Assembly (NCBI RefSeq): GCF_000197735.1
Contig: NC_014550.1
Coordinates: forward strand, 744,001-808,000
Direction of reading: 5' to 3'
Length of the DNA: 64,000 nt
From: Glutamicibacter arilaitensis Re117
GTDB lineage: Bacteria; Actinomycetota; Actinomycetes; Actinomycetales; Micrococcaceae
Each line of letters starts with the position of its first letter. The first letter of the stretch is position 1. Under the pieces are notes generated by a model. That model did not search any database and was not told the origin of the DNA. It saw nothing but the letters and a program-made list of their open reading frames with translations. The position numbers and the translations under genes were made by a program. Positions 44,557 through 53,259 of the stretch are shown piece after piece.

Positions 44557-45068
44557 TGGCTTTCGAGTACACCCTGGGCGTAGTGATCCCGGTGCCGCAG
44601 CCGCACCGGGAGACCCTGCGCGCGTGGCGCCAGGAATACGGGGGAGAGGCCACCGGGCCGATCGCCCCGCATATCACCTTGGTGTCCGGATCGTACCTGA
44701 ATTCCTGGGAGAAGGCGGCGGCCCAGGTGCGCCGGGTGGCAGCCACTGTGGAGCCCTTCAGCATCCAGCTGGGTCCGGCTCGAACCTTCCGGCCAGCCAG
44801 TGACGTGGTTTTCCTGCCGCTTGAAACCGGCGCCGATGAATGCTGGGCGCTGCACCGGGCGCTGCTGGGCGACGCACTGAGGCACGAATCAGCTTTCGCC
44901 TACCATCCGCACCTGACCATCGCGCAGAACGTGCCCGCGGAGCAGTTGGACGCCGCGCAGGCAGCGCTGGGCGGGACGCGGCTGTCCTTCACCGCCGATC
45001 GCATCCAGCTATTCGATACCCGTGGCGGGGAGTGGAACTTCAGCGAGGAAATCGCTTTGGGGACCTAG
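44556..45068 (+). CDS. 2'-5' RNA ligase superfamily protein
   Basis: A 170-residue 2H phosphoesterase-like protein. The two HxT motifs are APHITLVSG (about residue 43) and YHPHLTIAQNVP (about residue 125), placed symmetrically as in ThpR/LigT and the YjcG type. Such enzymes act on 2',3'-cyclic phosphates or 2'-5' bonds in RNA; the true substrate here is unknown. It is translationally coupled to trpS (TGATG overlap), a link to tRNA handling by position only. A strong terminator follows. Confidence 0.85.
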
Positions 45069-45070
45069 AA

Positions 45071-45099
45071 AAAACGCCAGCCCTAGGGCTGGCGTTTTT
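45071..45099. terminator. Bidirectional terminator
   Basis: AAAACGCCAGCCC-TA-GGGCTGGCGTTTT with A-run and T-run flanks. It ends the trpS operon and, on the other strand, katA. Confidence 0.95.
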
Positions 45100-45113
45100 A
45101 CACTCGCGGTGCG

Positions 45114-46568
45114 TTACTTAGCGCGCACGATAGCTTCGATCTTCGCCCCGGTGTCCGCATCGATGTTCTTCCAGTAGTCGATCGCGTTGGAGAGCACCGG
45201 TTCGATCACCCCGTCCAGGGCCCCGGTGACGGTGTTGACCAGCTCGGCACGCTGGGCATCGTCCATGACCTCGCGGACTAGAATGCCAGGCTGGACAAAG
45301 TCCCCATCGTCTTCGCGTAGCGTGTAGGCCTCGCGGACCAGCTCGCCGTCGGACTCGAAGGAGTTATCCACCGGACCGGTTTCATCACTCCAGGAATCCT
45401 CGAAGGAGTTTGGCGCGTAAACACAACGATCCCCGGTGTGGTCGAAGGTCATATTGCCTTCAAAATTATAGGAGTGTACCGGGCATTTTGGCTTGTTAAC
45501 CGGCAACTGCTGGAAGTTGGTGCCGATGCGGTAGCGTTGTGCATCAGCGTAGGCAAAGTTGCGGCCCAAAAGCATCTTGTCCGGGCTCATCCCCATGCCG
45601 GGAACCATATTCCCCGGGGAGAATGCTGCCTGTTCAATCTGCGCGAAGAAGTTCTCCGGATTACGATTCAACGTCAGCGTGCCGACCTTGATGCGCGGGT
45701 AGTCCTTCTTGGACCAAACCTTGGTCAAATCAAAGGGGTTGTACCGGTAGGTCTTGGCTTCTTCGTACGGCATGATCTGCACATACAGATCCCACTTCGG
45801 GAAGTTGCCGGCCTTGATCGCATCGAAGAGGTCGCGGCGGTGGAATTCGGCGTCGGAGCCGGCCAATGCTTGGGCCTGATCCCCGCTCATGGTCTCAAAT
45901 TTGTCCGACTGTTGGTTCAGGAAGTGGTATTTCACCCAGAACTTCTCGCCGGCAGCGTTGACCCACATGTAGGTGTGCGAGCCGTAGCCGTTCATTTCGC
46001 GCCAGGTCTTTGGCAGTCCACGCTGGCCCATGATGTAGGTGACCTGGTGGGCCGATTCTGGATTCTGCGTCCAGAAATCCCACTGCATAGTGCCATCGCG
46101 AAGCCCGGAATCTGGCAGGCGCTTTTGCGAGCGGATGAAGTGCGGGAACTTCATTGGGTCGCGTAGGAAGAAGACTGGGGTGTTGTTGCCGACCAGGTCG
46201 AAGTTGCCTTCGGTGGTGTAGAACTTCATCGAGAAGCCACGCACGTCGCGCCAGGTATCCGGGGAGCCCAGCTCGCCGGCAACGGTGGAGAAACGCATCA
46301 GGGTTTCGGTTTTCACACCCGGCTGGAAGAGTGCTGCCTTTGTGTACCGGGAGATGTCTTCGGTAGTTTCGAATTCGCCGAAGGCTCCTGAGCCCTTGGC
46401 ATGCGGGCGGCGTTCGGGAACATTCATTCGGTTGAAGTGCTGCAGGGTTTCAGCCAGGTGGTGGTCGTGCAGCACGATCGGGCCGTTGGCACCTACCGTG
46501 AGCGAATTGCGGTCGCTGACCGCCGGAATTCCTGCCTGGGTTGTTGAGCGTGGTTCGTTGCTGGCCAT
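45114..46568 (-). CDS. katA: Heme catalase
   Basis: A 484-residue monofunctional catalase that breaks hydrogen peroxide into water and oxygen in the cytoplasm. The distal histidine lies in [16 protein letters not shown], the distal asparagine in [16 protein letters not shown], and the heme-ligand tyrosine in [17 protein letters not shown]. Length and absence of a C-terminal flavodoxin-like domain place it among small-subunit (clade 3) catalases. A GGAGCAA site precedes the ATG. It is monocistronic. Upstream DNA is IS debris, so its native promoter must lie within about 60 bp. Confidence 0.96.
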   Translation of the reverse strand: MASNEPRSTTQAGIPAVSDRNSLTVGANGPIVLHDHHLAETLQHFNRMNVPERRPHAKGSGAFGEFETTEDISRYTKAALFQPGVKTETLMRFSTVAGELGSPDTWRDVRGFSMKFYTTEGNFDLVGNNTPVFFLRDPMKFPHFIRSQKRLPDSGLRDGTMQWDFWTQNPESAHQVTYIMGQRGLPKTWREMNGYGSHTYMWVNAAGEKFWVKYHFLNQQSDKFETMSGDQAQALAGSDAEFHRRDLFDAIKAGNFPKWDLYVQIMPYEEAKTYRYNPFDLTKVWSKKDYPRIKVGTLTLNRNPENFFAQIEQAAFSPGNMVPGMGMSPDKMLLGRNFAYADAQRYRIGTNFQQLPVNKPKCPVHSYNFEGNMTFDHTGDRCVYAPNSFEDSWSDETGPVDNSFESDGELVREAYTLREDDGDFVQPGILVREVMDDAQRAELVNTVTGALDGVIEPVLSNAIDYWKNIDADTGAKIEAIVRAK

Positions 46569-46629
46569 TATTGCTCCTTAGCATGTGCAGTCGGATAGGC
46601 GCGAGTACGGGTTAAGTGCCAAAATGAAC

Positions 46630-46676
46630 TGCTCCCCGAAAGTTGGACTGTAAAAGTTAACTACTTTCGGGGAGCA
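46630..46676. repeat. Short inverted repeat at the edge of the mobile island
   Basis: TGCTCCCCGAAAGT (46630-46643) is repeated inverted at 46663-46676 around a 19-base centre containing TTGGACTGTAAAAGTTAACTA. It resembles two inward-facing IS ends joined together and marks the left border of the acquired region. Confidence 0.5.
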
Positions 46677-47240
46677 TTTTCATGCATGCACGAAGCACAT
46701 TATCCGAGTACCAACGCGAGCAACATGTTGACCTCTTCGAGCATCTTGCGACTTGGAGGATTTGAGCGTTACTCAAAGGCTTACGAGTGTCAATTCCGAG
46801 CAAAGTTACACGTAGGAGCGCGGCGAGCACGTTGACGTATTTTCTACATTCCAAGGCCGGCATGTCAAGTGCGGTGACCAGCACTCGTAAGGCAGCACGG
46901 ACACTGTCATTGAGTCGCGGAATAAGCAGCTTCTGCATGTCCACCGTCAAGGCCGCTACTGCCATTCTCTGGGCGTCTAAAATATCAGGCATTGCTCACA
47001 CCGAGCCCGGATTTCACATAGCCGCTAGGTGCTTCAGTGCCATATAGCCGGTGTCAGTGTCGGCACCGGTGCGCTTGCCGGGCCAGGCGTTAGTGCGTTT
47101 GAAGTCTGTAGCGGTGGTTGGGAAGATACGCGTTTCGAGATGTTCGCCGGTGTTGCTGATGATGGCGTAGACACGCTTTTCGTGTGGGTGTCCACGCCGA
47201 TGATGTACGAGTATGTTTGGGCGACGGTCTGGGGGAGCAA
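46657..47240 (-). pseudogene. Decayed IS110-family recombinase
   Basis: The minus strand keeps an N-terminal piece (PQTVAQTYSYIIGVDTHT, from 47240) and a middle piece (ILDAQRMAVAALTVDMQKL through ALLRVTLLGIDTRKPLSNAQ, from 46992). Both are close to the intact IS110 enzyme at 23420-24499. The two pieces are in different frames, and the catalytic C-terminal half is missing. It is an old, inactive relative of the IS110 element now present twice in the window. Confidence 0.85.
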
Positions 47241-47413
47241 TTCTCTGGCCCCTAGCTACTCGATTAAGCAGAATTCTCAGGGGACGTCGCTGACCGTGCT
47301 ATCCGGACACATCAGTGACACTTCCACAAGATTTTTTAGCGATTATAAACCGGACAGCCTACCTGGATTTCTAGGAATATGACTGGACCGTATGGTTTGT
47401 ACTTCTAGAATCC

Positions 47414-47533
47414 ATGATTAACATCAAGGAATCGCCCAAGTCAGTATTGATGTGGATTCAACACAGAAAAGACATCAAAATTAAAAACCCCTTGTATATC
47501 GTTCCGAATGTGATAATCTTCACTTGGTCCTGA
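47414..47533 (+). CDS. Possible small peptide upstream of the precursor gene
   Basis: A 39-codon frame (MINIKESPKSVLMWIQHRKD, then a hydrophobic LYIVPNVIIFTW end) lies 38 bp before the precursor-like gene in the same AT-rich stretch. No good ribosome-binding site is seen. It could be noise, a leader, or another product of the cluster. No family recognised. Confidence 0.2.
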   Translation: MINIKESPKSVLMWIQHRKDIKIKNPLYIVPNVIIFTWS

Positions 47534-47571
47534 CTTGCGACACATGAGATAACGAAAGGTAGGGGCCCGCC

Positions 47572-47629
47572 ATGGGTGGAACTCGCTCGGAAAAAACAAA
47601 AATGATAGTTGATTTCGAAGAGGAATATG
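47572..47629 (+). pseudogene. RiPP precursor-like peptide, 5' part (split by IS)
   Basis: The ATG at 47572 follows a GAAAGGTAGG site. The first 19 codons (MGGTRSEKTKMIVDFEEEY) end at the IS copy 2 insertion. Joined to 50452-50522 after removal of the element and one GGAATATG copy, the frame gives a 42-residue peptide. Its middle is strongly acidic and aromatic (FEEEYDFFLDED), and its end is KEGASN. Small size, acidic leader-like character and position before a hairpin and a ycaO gene suggest a precursor of a modified peptide. It contains no cysteine, so any YcaO chemistry would involve Ser/Thr or backbone amides. The core cannot be delimited. Confidence 0.6.
47622..47629. repeat. 8-bp target-site duplication of IS copy 2
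   Basis: GGAATATG directly before the element (47622-47629) and directly after it (50444-50451). Confidence 0.92.
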
Positions 47630-47661
47630 GGCTCTTAAAAGTTAAGCGTGGTGCAGGATGT

Positions 47662-48939
47662 TCAGCACGGCCGTAGGCCCGCCGTGTACAACAATATCCG
47701 AAGCCGATAATGACCATGATTCCGATAGCCTCGACCGATGCGTTTCAGGTTCTTCGCCGTCAGGTTCGCCGCCTCGCTCCGGGCGTTGGTCAACCTCGTT
47801 CGTACGAACACCAGCAGCTCCCGCCGCCAGGCGGTCAACGTGCGGAACAATGTTTTCGCCTCGGTCATTTTTGTGGCCTTCACTGATTTCTCCAGCACCG
47901 CCCACCGGGACTGGAATTCATGGATATCAGCGGTTTTCAGCAGTTGCCGCACGTGTTCCTTGATTCCATAGATCACTCCGAGTTCCGGGTCTGATTCAAG
48001 GATCAGCTTCAGCCGTTCCACCTGCTTGATCGACAGGTTCTCTAAGTTGCAGGTTAGTAGCTTCCGGTACTTGTAGGCCGGATCCGTGGCCCTGCCACGG
48101 CGTTCGTGCACTTCGTGGGAACGGCGGCGGCGGACCTGGGTGATCATCAGATTCGCCCGGGCGATCACGTGGAAATGGTCCACGCTGACCTTCGCCTTGG
48201 GCAGATTCTCACGCACCGCTTTGCGGAACTCGGCAGACATGTCGATCGCGACGTACTGCACCCGTTGGCGCCAATACCGTGGCCGGTTCTTCAACCACTT
48301 CTTTACCGCTGTTCCGCGGCGTCCGTCCACGATATCCAGGATCTTTCCGGTGTCCAGATCGGTGAAGACGATGGACCACGGCTCAATCCGAACGACTTTC
48401 CCGGTCCGGCCAAGGGCGTAGCGGACTTTGCGGAACCGGTGCTCATCGATGCCCAGGCGCCGGATGAACATCCGGTCCACATTCCCGACGAGTTCACCGA
48501 CGGTGGTCAGTCGGGCCATGACCGTTGGCCATGACACCCCATGCGCTGCGGCGACCCGGGACACGGCTCGCAGTTCGCAGCTCATCTCGTCCACGAGCCG
48601 TTGGGAGAGCCTGGTGGTGATCCGTGCGCGGAAGGGCAGTTGCTCGGTGGTTTGCACGAACGAACGGCGTTCGCAGGCAGGTTCTTGGCAGGCCATGCGG
48701 CGTTTGCGTACCAACACCTGCAGGTCGTCACCGCCGGCGGGCAGGTCCTTGACCTGGTGCACCGGCCTTGCTTGGATTCGGGTAGTCAGTACCCCGCAGG
48801 AGGGGCAAGCGGCTTCGGTTTCGATGGGCTCAACAAGTACCTGCCGTCCGGCAAGTTCCTGAGTCACGGTGATGACGCGGTAGTCGGTGAGGTTCAACAG
48901 AATCGACGCAGCATCGATTCGGCCGGTATCCTTGATCAC
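47662..48939 (-). CDS. ISL3-family transposase (copy 2)
   Basis: Translation identical to the 425-residue protein at 22062-23339, with the zinc-finger cysteines, helix-turn-helix and DDE domain intact. Identity over the whole gene points to very recent movement. Confidence 0.92.
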   Translation of the reverse strand: MIKDTGRIDAASILLNLTDYRVITVTQELAGRQVLVEPIETEAACPSCGVLTTRIQARPVHQVKDLPAGGDDLQVLVRKRRMACQEPACERRSFVQTTEQLPFRARITTRLSQRLVDEMSCELRAVSRVAAAHGVSWPTVMARLTTVGELVGNVDRMFIRRLGIDEHRFRKVRYALGRTGKVVRIEPWSIVFTDLDTGKILDIVDGRRGTAVKKWLKNRPRYWRQRVQYVAIDMSAEFRKAVRENLPKAKVSVDHFHVIARANLMITQVRRRRSHEVHERRGRATDPAYKYRKLLTCNLENLSIKQVERLKLILESDPELGVIYGIKEHVRQLLKTADIHEFQSRWAVLEKSVKATKMTEAKTLFRTLTAWRRELLVFVRTRLTNARSEAANLTAKNLKRIGRGYRNHGHYRLRILLYTAGLRPC

Positions 48940-49019
48940 GGCTCGTAGTTCCTTGCGTATGAATTGTTTTAGTCAACATCCATTTTCGCAGAAGGGACTG
49001 CGAGACTCTTCTATATCTG

Positions 49020-50099
49020 TCAAGCCGTCAGCGGTAGCACTTCCGCAGATTCCAGAATCTTGTATATTCGGCGTGCCAAAAACCGCTTGATGCATCTACG
49101 GATCTCTTTCAACGTCTTGCCTTCCGCCGTGCGTTTGACCACGTAGGCCCGGGTCTCCTCGTCATGGGTCATCCGTACCATCGCAGCGGTATGCAGGGCC
49201 TTGTTCAACCGCCGGTCACCTCGACGATTGAGCCGGTGGCGCACCGTGTTCCCTGAAGATGCAGGGATGGGATTCACGCCCGCAAGAGAAGCGAATGCAG
49301 CCTCCGAACGCAACCTGCCCTGATGGGACCACGCGGCCACGCAGACCGCCGCCACCACCGGACCGATACCGGTGAGCTCAAGTAGTTCCTTGCCTTCGCT
49401 GAGCTTGACCAGCTCAGTCATCTGAGTCGTGTTTTCCTTGATATGCGTGTCCAGTTCACCGACGCGTCGGGCCAACCGCACGGCTTCGGCACGGGCAACC
49501 TGCGATTCGATGGTTTCCTCCCGGCTCCGCCACCCCGCTACCTCGAGGAACTGAGTGCTGCTCAAGGGTTTGCGGGCATCGATGCCAAGCGAGGTCACAC
49601 GCAGCAGTGCGGTGAGCGCGTTGACGTATTTCGTACGCTCCACAGCCAGCATGTCACGGGCCGTCACCAGCACGCGCAAAGCAGCGCGGGCACCGTCATT
49701 GAGTCGCGGAACACGCAGCTTCTGCACCTCGATGGGTAGCGCGGCGGCAGCCATGCGCTGGGCATCCAACGGATCAGTCTTACCCACGCCGCGCCCGGCT
49801 TTCTGGTAGCCGCTAGGTGCTTCGGCGACCGTGTAGCCGGCATCGGTGACCGCACCGGTGACTACGGCACCGTAGGAGGCTGTCCCTTCAATTATCCACA
49901 GGGTGCTGGCATCGGCTCCGGTGCGCCTGCCGACCCAAGCGATAGCGCGTTTGATGCTGGAACTGGTGGCGGGAAAATCCCTGGTTTCCACGTGTTCGCC
50001 GGTATAGGTGATGATGGAATAGACATGCTTACGGGCGTGGGTATCCACTCCGATGATATAGGAGTAGGTCTTGGCAACGGTCTGCGGGAGGATAGTCAT
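49020..50099 (-). CDS. IS110-family DEDD recombinase (copy 2)
   Basis: Translation identical to the 359-residue protein at 23420-24499. It travels as a passenger inside the ISL3 element and keeps its upstream non-coding end, so it may still act independently. Confidence 0.93.
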   Translation of the reverse strand: MTILPQTVAKTYSYIIGVDTHARKHVYSIITYTGEHVETRDFPATSSSIKRAIAWVGRRTGADASTLWIIEGTASYGAVVTGAVTDAGYTVAEAPSGYQKAGRGVGKTDPLDAQRMAAAALPIEVQKLRVPRLNDGARAALRVLVTARDMLAVERTKYVNALTALLRVTSLGIDARKPLSSTQFLEVAGWRSREETIESQVARAEAVRLARRVGELDTHIKENTTQMTELVKLSEGKELLELTGIGPVVAAVCVAAWSHQGRLRSEAAFASLAGVNPIPASSGNTVRHRLNRRGDRRLNKALHTAAMVRMTHDEETRAYVVKRTAEGKTLKEIRRCIKRFLARRIYKILESAEVLPLTA

Positions 50100-50390
50100 A
50101 CGGCTTGGTACTTTCTTCTTTTCACGGACAGGATCTTCGGCCGTGCGGCCGGTACCAGTCCGGGAAGGAAGTCACCGTTGGAGCAACACTGTGATGGGTC
50201 ACACCCTGATAGGTGGACATTCTTCTGATCAGGCTACCGAGGTGGGCCGGGTTGGCGCCGGCCGCCCAACAACGTAGACAGACAATTCTCGCAAACGACA
50301 CCTCAGGGGTCAGCCTTACTTTGAGTCATGCCCACGTCGGAGGGAAGCCTGGCATCTACCCTGCCAGCTGATCCCAGACCAGCCACTACA
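50100..50390 (-). ncRNA. Candidate IS110 bridge-RNA region (copy 2)
   Basis: Matches 24500-24790 in sequence. Expected location of the bridge RNA of the nested IS110 element. RNA ends and guide loops not determined. Confidence 0.4.
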
Positions 50391-50443
50391 AGACTCACAG
50401 CCTTACTTCTTTTTCGGGTCACCACGCTAAAAATCGAAGAGCC

Positions 50444-50522
50444 GGAATATGACTTCTTCCTGGACGAAGATTCGCAAGAAGTGGAAAGCCAGTTAGCCGT
50501 CAAGGAAGGGGCAAGTAACTGA
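50444..50522 (+). pseudogene. RiPP precursor-like peptide, 3' part
   Basis: After the target duplication this supplies the last 23 residues: DFFLDEDSQEVESQLAVKEG, then ASN and the TGA at 50520-50522. It is in frame with the 5' part at 47572-47629 once the element is removed. It is also open to the left through the IS, so a chimeric product starting inside the IS end cannot be excluded. Confidence 0.6.
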
Positions 50523-50541
50523 TTTTCCGATCGAAAATTGT

Positions 50542-50573
50542 ATCGGCGCCCACGGTTAGTCGTGGGCGCCGAT
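50542..50573 (+). terminator. Hairpin between precursor gene and ycaO
   Basis: ATCGGCGCCCACG (50542-50554) pairs perfectly with CGTGGGCGCCGAT (50561-50573) across GTTAGT, 19 bp after the precursor stop. There is no T-run behind it. Such hairpins in peptide clusters often give strong precursor expression with reduced read-through into enzyme genes; that role is inferred. Confidence 0.7.
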
Positions 50574-50638
50574 CTGATACAGAGCGAAGTCATGCAACTT
50601 CGACAGCTATATCTATAGCAACCCAGGCCATTTTTAGG

Positions 50639-51604
50639 ATGGGGTTCAAAGTCGAAATGTGTGTCCTTAAGAGTGTCGAGAATCTTGAGTTTAAAGCATG
50701 GCGTGCTCACCTTGTAGGCGACGACTCAGAGATCCTTGAACAGTCGGGTGGCAAGGGTGCTGGGGACCAGGCGGAAGCTAGTGCCTTGTTTGAGCTCCTT
50801 GAACATGCGGCAGCGGTAGGAGTGCTACCCGGCAGTGGGTTGAAAAGAGTAGATTACGACTTTAGTTATTCTTCTCTGGACGATCCCCTCGTGAGATATG
50901 CTGCTCAGTCCAGGATTGCAAATGGCGTTAGTTTTCGCAGAGTTTCAAGCGAGTATGGTTTTACCCAAGAAACTCAGATATTTCCCGCTGCTGCAGTTGA
51001 CATGAGTTCAGTGGACTATGCGGGTTGCGAAAAGAAGCTTTCCGCGTATTCGTCGTCATCGGGTTATGCGGCAGGTACAGACATACGCGACGCGCTTCTC
51101 CATGGAATTAATGAGGTGATTGAGCGGGATGCCACAGGGAATGCATTAATTGAGTCCTGCATCCATAAACGCAGTTTTGACTCGTATTCAGTAGTCGGTG
51201 ATTCGTACCTAGACGAACAAAAGAAGCTAATTGAGAAAGCTCTTTGTGATCACATTTATTTGACGGAAATAGAAAGTATTGGGGGACGCACAGTTGCGGC
51301 ATTTTCTGAACGGCCGTATTTGGGAAAGCGACTCGTTGGTTTTGGAACTAGTCTCAATATAATGTATGCCGCAGAACGCGCGCTTGAGGAGATTATTCAA
51401 GAAATGTCGGCAAATGAAAAAGGGGAAACTGTAGTTGATGACGGCGGAAACCCCGATTTCAAAGTACTTAATAGGTTTCCAAATCTTTTACATGCTGCAA
51501 ATTTGGACCATCCATTTTTGATTCATAAAACGAGCGAGAAAGATTTCTCATCTGGAACCTCCGATTATTCGCGTACGGACAATAATTTAATAAGACAGAT
51601 TGAA
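50639..51604 (+). pseudogene. YcaO-domain enzyme, 5' part (split by ISL3 element)
   Basis: 322 codons of a stand-alone YcaO protein. YcaO enzymes use ATP to activate peptide amides, making azolines, thioamides or amidines in RiPPs. Family marks: DIRDALLHGINEVIERDATGN with the ExxER ATP/Mg site, and YLGKRLVGFGTSLNIMYAAERALEEIIQE. The start at 50639 lacks a strong ribosome-binding site; ATG at 50657 is an alternative. The gene is cut at 51604, where a 1,449-bp ISL3 element begins. With the 3' part at 53062-53259 the restored protein has about 387 residues, a normal length. No E1-like partner, TfuA or dehydrogenase gene is seen. Confidence 0.85.
51597..51604. repeat. 8-bp target-site duplication of the ycaO-splitting element
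   Basis: AGATTGAA directly before the element (51597-51604) and directly after it (53054-53061). Confidence 0.93.
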
Positions 51605-53053
51605 GGCTCTTCAGGATTGAGGGTGTAAACGCCGTCTAAACCCACCGGTCTCCAACAACGACCGGGCGATATAGTGCGCCAGATTCTTGAACCCCAACGC
51701 GATACCTCGCAGATGCTCCAACCTGCCATTCAAAGCCTCGGTAGGACCATTCGAACTACCAATATGATCAAAGTACGCGAGAATGTCCGTCTTCCTCCTG
51801 CGCAGGGTGCCGCCGAGCTTTTTCAGCTCCGGCAACCCTTTCGGTACCTTCGTGCCAACTTCGTTGATCAGTTGCTCCAAGGCCCACCGTCCGACCTCGG
51901 GCTTCGGTTGCCGGTAGGCATCCACCATCTTCTGATACACGCTCCAGACCAATTGAACCGGCTCATACTCCGGCTCCTTGAACAGGTCTTCAAGCTTGGT
52001 CTTCTGCTTTTCCGTAGCCAAGGATAGTCCCGTGGTCAGCGTTCGCCTGCACTTGTAAAGCGGGTCATCCTTGCGTCCTCGACGCCCATGTTGCTCACGT
52101 TGAATCCGTTGCCGGGTCTGGTCCAGCGCCTCGGAACCTAGTTTGACTACATGGAATGGATCCAACACCTCCACCGCGTGGGGTAGCTCCTCGACGGCAG
52201 CTGTTTTGAAGCCGGTGAAACCGTCCATTGCGACGACTTCAATGCCCTGTTTCCATTGTTCTTCTTGATCAGCCAGCCAGGTTTTGAATACAGCTTTGGA
52301 TCTTCCAGGGACCATGTCGATCAGTCGTGCGGTACCGGTGCCGTCACGCACCGCGGTGAGGTCCACAATCACGGTGACGTATTTGTCGCCGGTTCGGGTA
52401 TGCCGCCAAACATGTTCATCGACTCCCAGCACTTTGACCCCGTCGAAGCGGGTTGGATCATCAATCAGTAAGCGTTGACCTTCAGCCAGCACAGCCTCAT
52501 TGGCGGTATTCCAGGTGACGCCGAGGCCTTCGGCAATTCGGGAGACTGACAAGTGGTGGCAGACCAGTCCAACCAGCGCCCAGCGTAGCCCGGTCCTGCT
52601 GATTTTCTGGCGTGGCGCTACTGCTTGGGACAGCTCTTCACGCCAGACTCGTTGGCAATTGGCGCAACGGTAGCGGCGGTGTTTGATGACTAGGACAGTG
52701 GGACGCCAGCCCAATGGTTCGTGGGCGAGGCGGCGGGTGACGGTATCGCGTGGAATGCCTGCTGCTCCGCAGGTTTGGCACCAAGGGATCGGGTTGGTGA
52801 CGTGGCAGAGGATTTCGGCTTTCGCTGCGCTCAGGTGTTGCCCGATTGCGGTCAGTCCCAAGCCGTCAAGATTGGTGAAAGTGGTGAGGTCTGGTGCGGT
52901 GAAGGTAGGATTGAGCAACGTCGAGGTCTTTCGAAAATGGCTAGTGTAGTAACTTCCATTCTTCTGGAAGACCTCGACTTTTTCGTGCTCGGCGACATGC
53001 CCGGGAATCGGGGTGTTGGTTTCAGGTGGTTACACTCTTATTCCTGAAGAGCC
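51605..53053 (-). mobile_element. ISL3-family insertion sequence
   Basis: A 1,449-bp element with ends that both read GGCTCTTCAGGA inward, followed by related sequence (TTGAGGGTGTAA / ATAAGAGTGTAA). It holds one intact transposase gene and differs from the 2,814-bp element in both ends and transposase. It interrupts ycaO; deleting it with one AGATTGAA copy restores NNLIRQIE-EAGYKVYGRIVW in frame. Confidence 0.94.
51611..52918 (-). CDS. ISL3-family transposase
   Basis: A 435-residue DDE transposase. N-terminal zinc cysteines are in PIPWCQTCGAAG and YRCANCQRVW; a helix-turn-helix follows (SVSRIAEGLGVTWNTANEAV). The catalytic part has VLGVDEHVWRHTRTGDKYVTV, VVAMDGFTGFKTAA and EVLDPFHVVKLG, ending with SSNGPTEALNGRLEHLRGIALG and the last glutamate. 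The coding sequence runs into the left terminal repeat. Intact, so probably still active. Confidence 0.93.
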   Translation of the reverse strand: MLNPTFTAPDLTTFTNLDGLGLTAIGQHLSAAKAEILCHVTNPIPWCQTCGAAGIPRDTVTRRLAHEPLGWRPTVLVIKHRRYRCANCQRVWREELSQAVAPRQKISRTGLRWALVGLVCHHLSVSRIAEGLGVTWNTANEAVLAEGQRLLIDDPTRFDGVKVLGVDEHVWRHTRTGDKYVTVIVDLTAVRDGTGTARLIDMVPGRSKAVFKTWLADQEEQWKQGIEVVAMDGFTGFKTAAVEELPHAVEVLDPFHVVKLGSEALDQTRQRIQREQHGRRGRKDDPLYKCRRTLTTGLSLATEKQKTKLEDLFKEPEYEPVQLVWSVYQKMVDAYRQPKPEVGRWALEQLINEVGTKVPKGLPELKKLGGTLRRRKTDILAYFDHIGSSNGPTEALNGRLEHLRGIALGFKNLAHYIARSLLETGGFRRRLHPQS

Positions 53054-53259
53054 AGATTGAAGAGGCAGGTTACAAGGTATACGGGAGAATAGTTTGGAAG
53101 GATGTATATTCTTCAGCCCTTGTGGTTCAAGTGATGATTCCAGGAGCGGAACGATTTAACCAAATTAAATTTGGTTATCCGATTGAACCAACGGGGAGAT
53201 TGAGGACACAAGAAATATTGAAGTTCTTTAGACATAGGAGTGAAAATAGTGCCGATTAG
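53054..53259 (+). pseudogene. YcaO-domain enzyme, 3' part
   Basis: 65 codons (from 53062) that complete the YcaO fold: EEAGYKVYGRIVWKDVYSS, then VVQVMIPGAERFNQIKFG, matching the family's C-terminal strand and the conserved V.V.IPG..R pattern. The stop at 53257-53259 overlaps the start of the HEXXH enzyme gene, so the enzymes were made as a coupled pair before the insertion. Confidence 0.85.

Larger units (their letters stand above)
47630..50443 (-). mobile_element. ISL3-family element with nested IS110 element, copy 2
   Basis: The same 2,814-bp unit as 22030-24843: identical length, ends and predicted proteins, and no difference noticed where the two were read side by side. The different 8-bp duplication (GGAATATG here, GGATTACA there) shows that the whole unit, including the nested IS110 element, transposes with the ISL3 ends. 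It is inserted in the precursor-peptide gene in the same relative orientation as copy 1 in the surface-protein gene. Confidence 0.93.

Noticed and set aside
50328..50522. 64-codon frame running from the IS end into the precursor remnant as a native gene
   Set aside because: Its first 40 codons are IS terminal DNA also present in copy 1; only the last 23 codons belong to the host gene.
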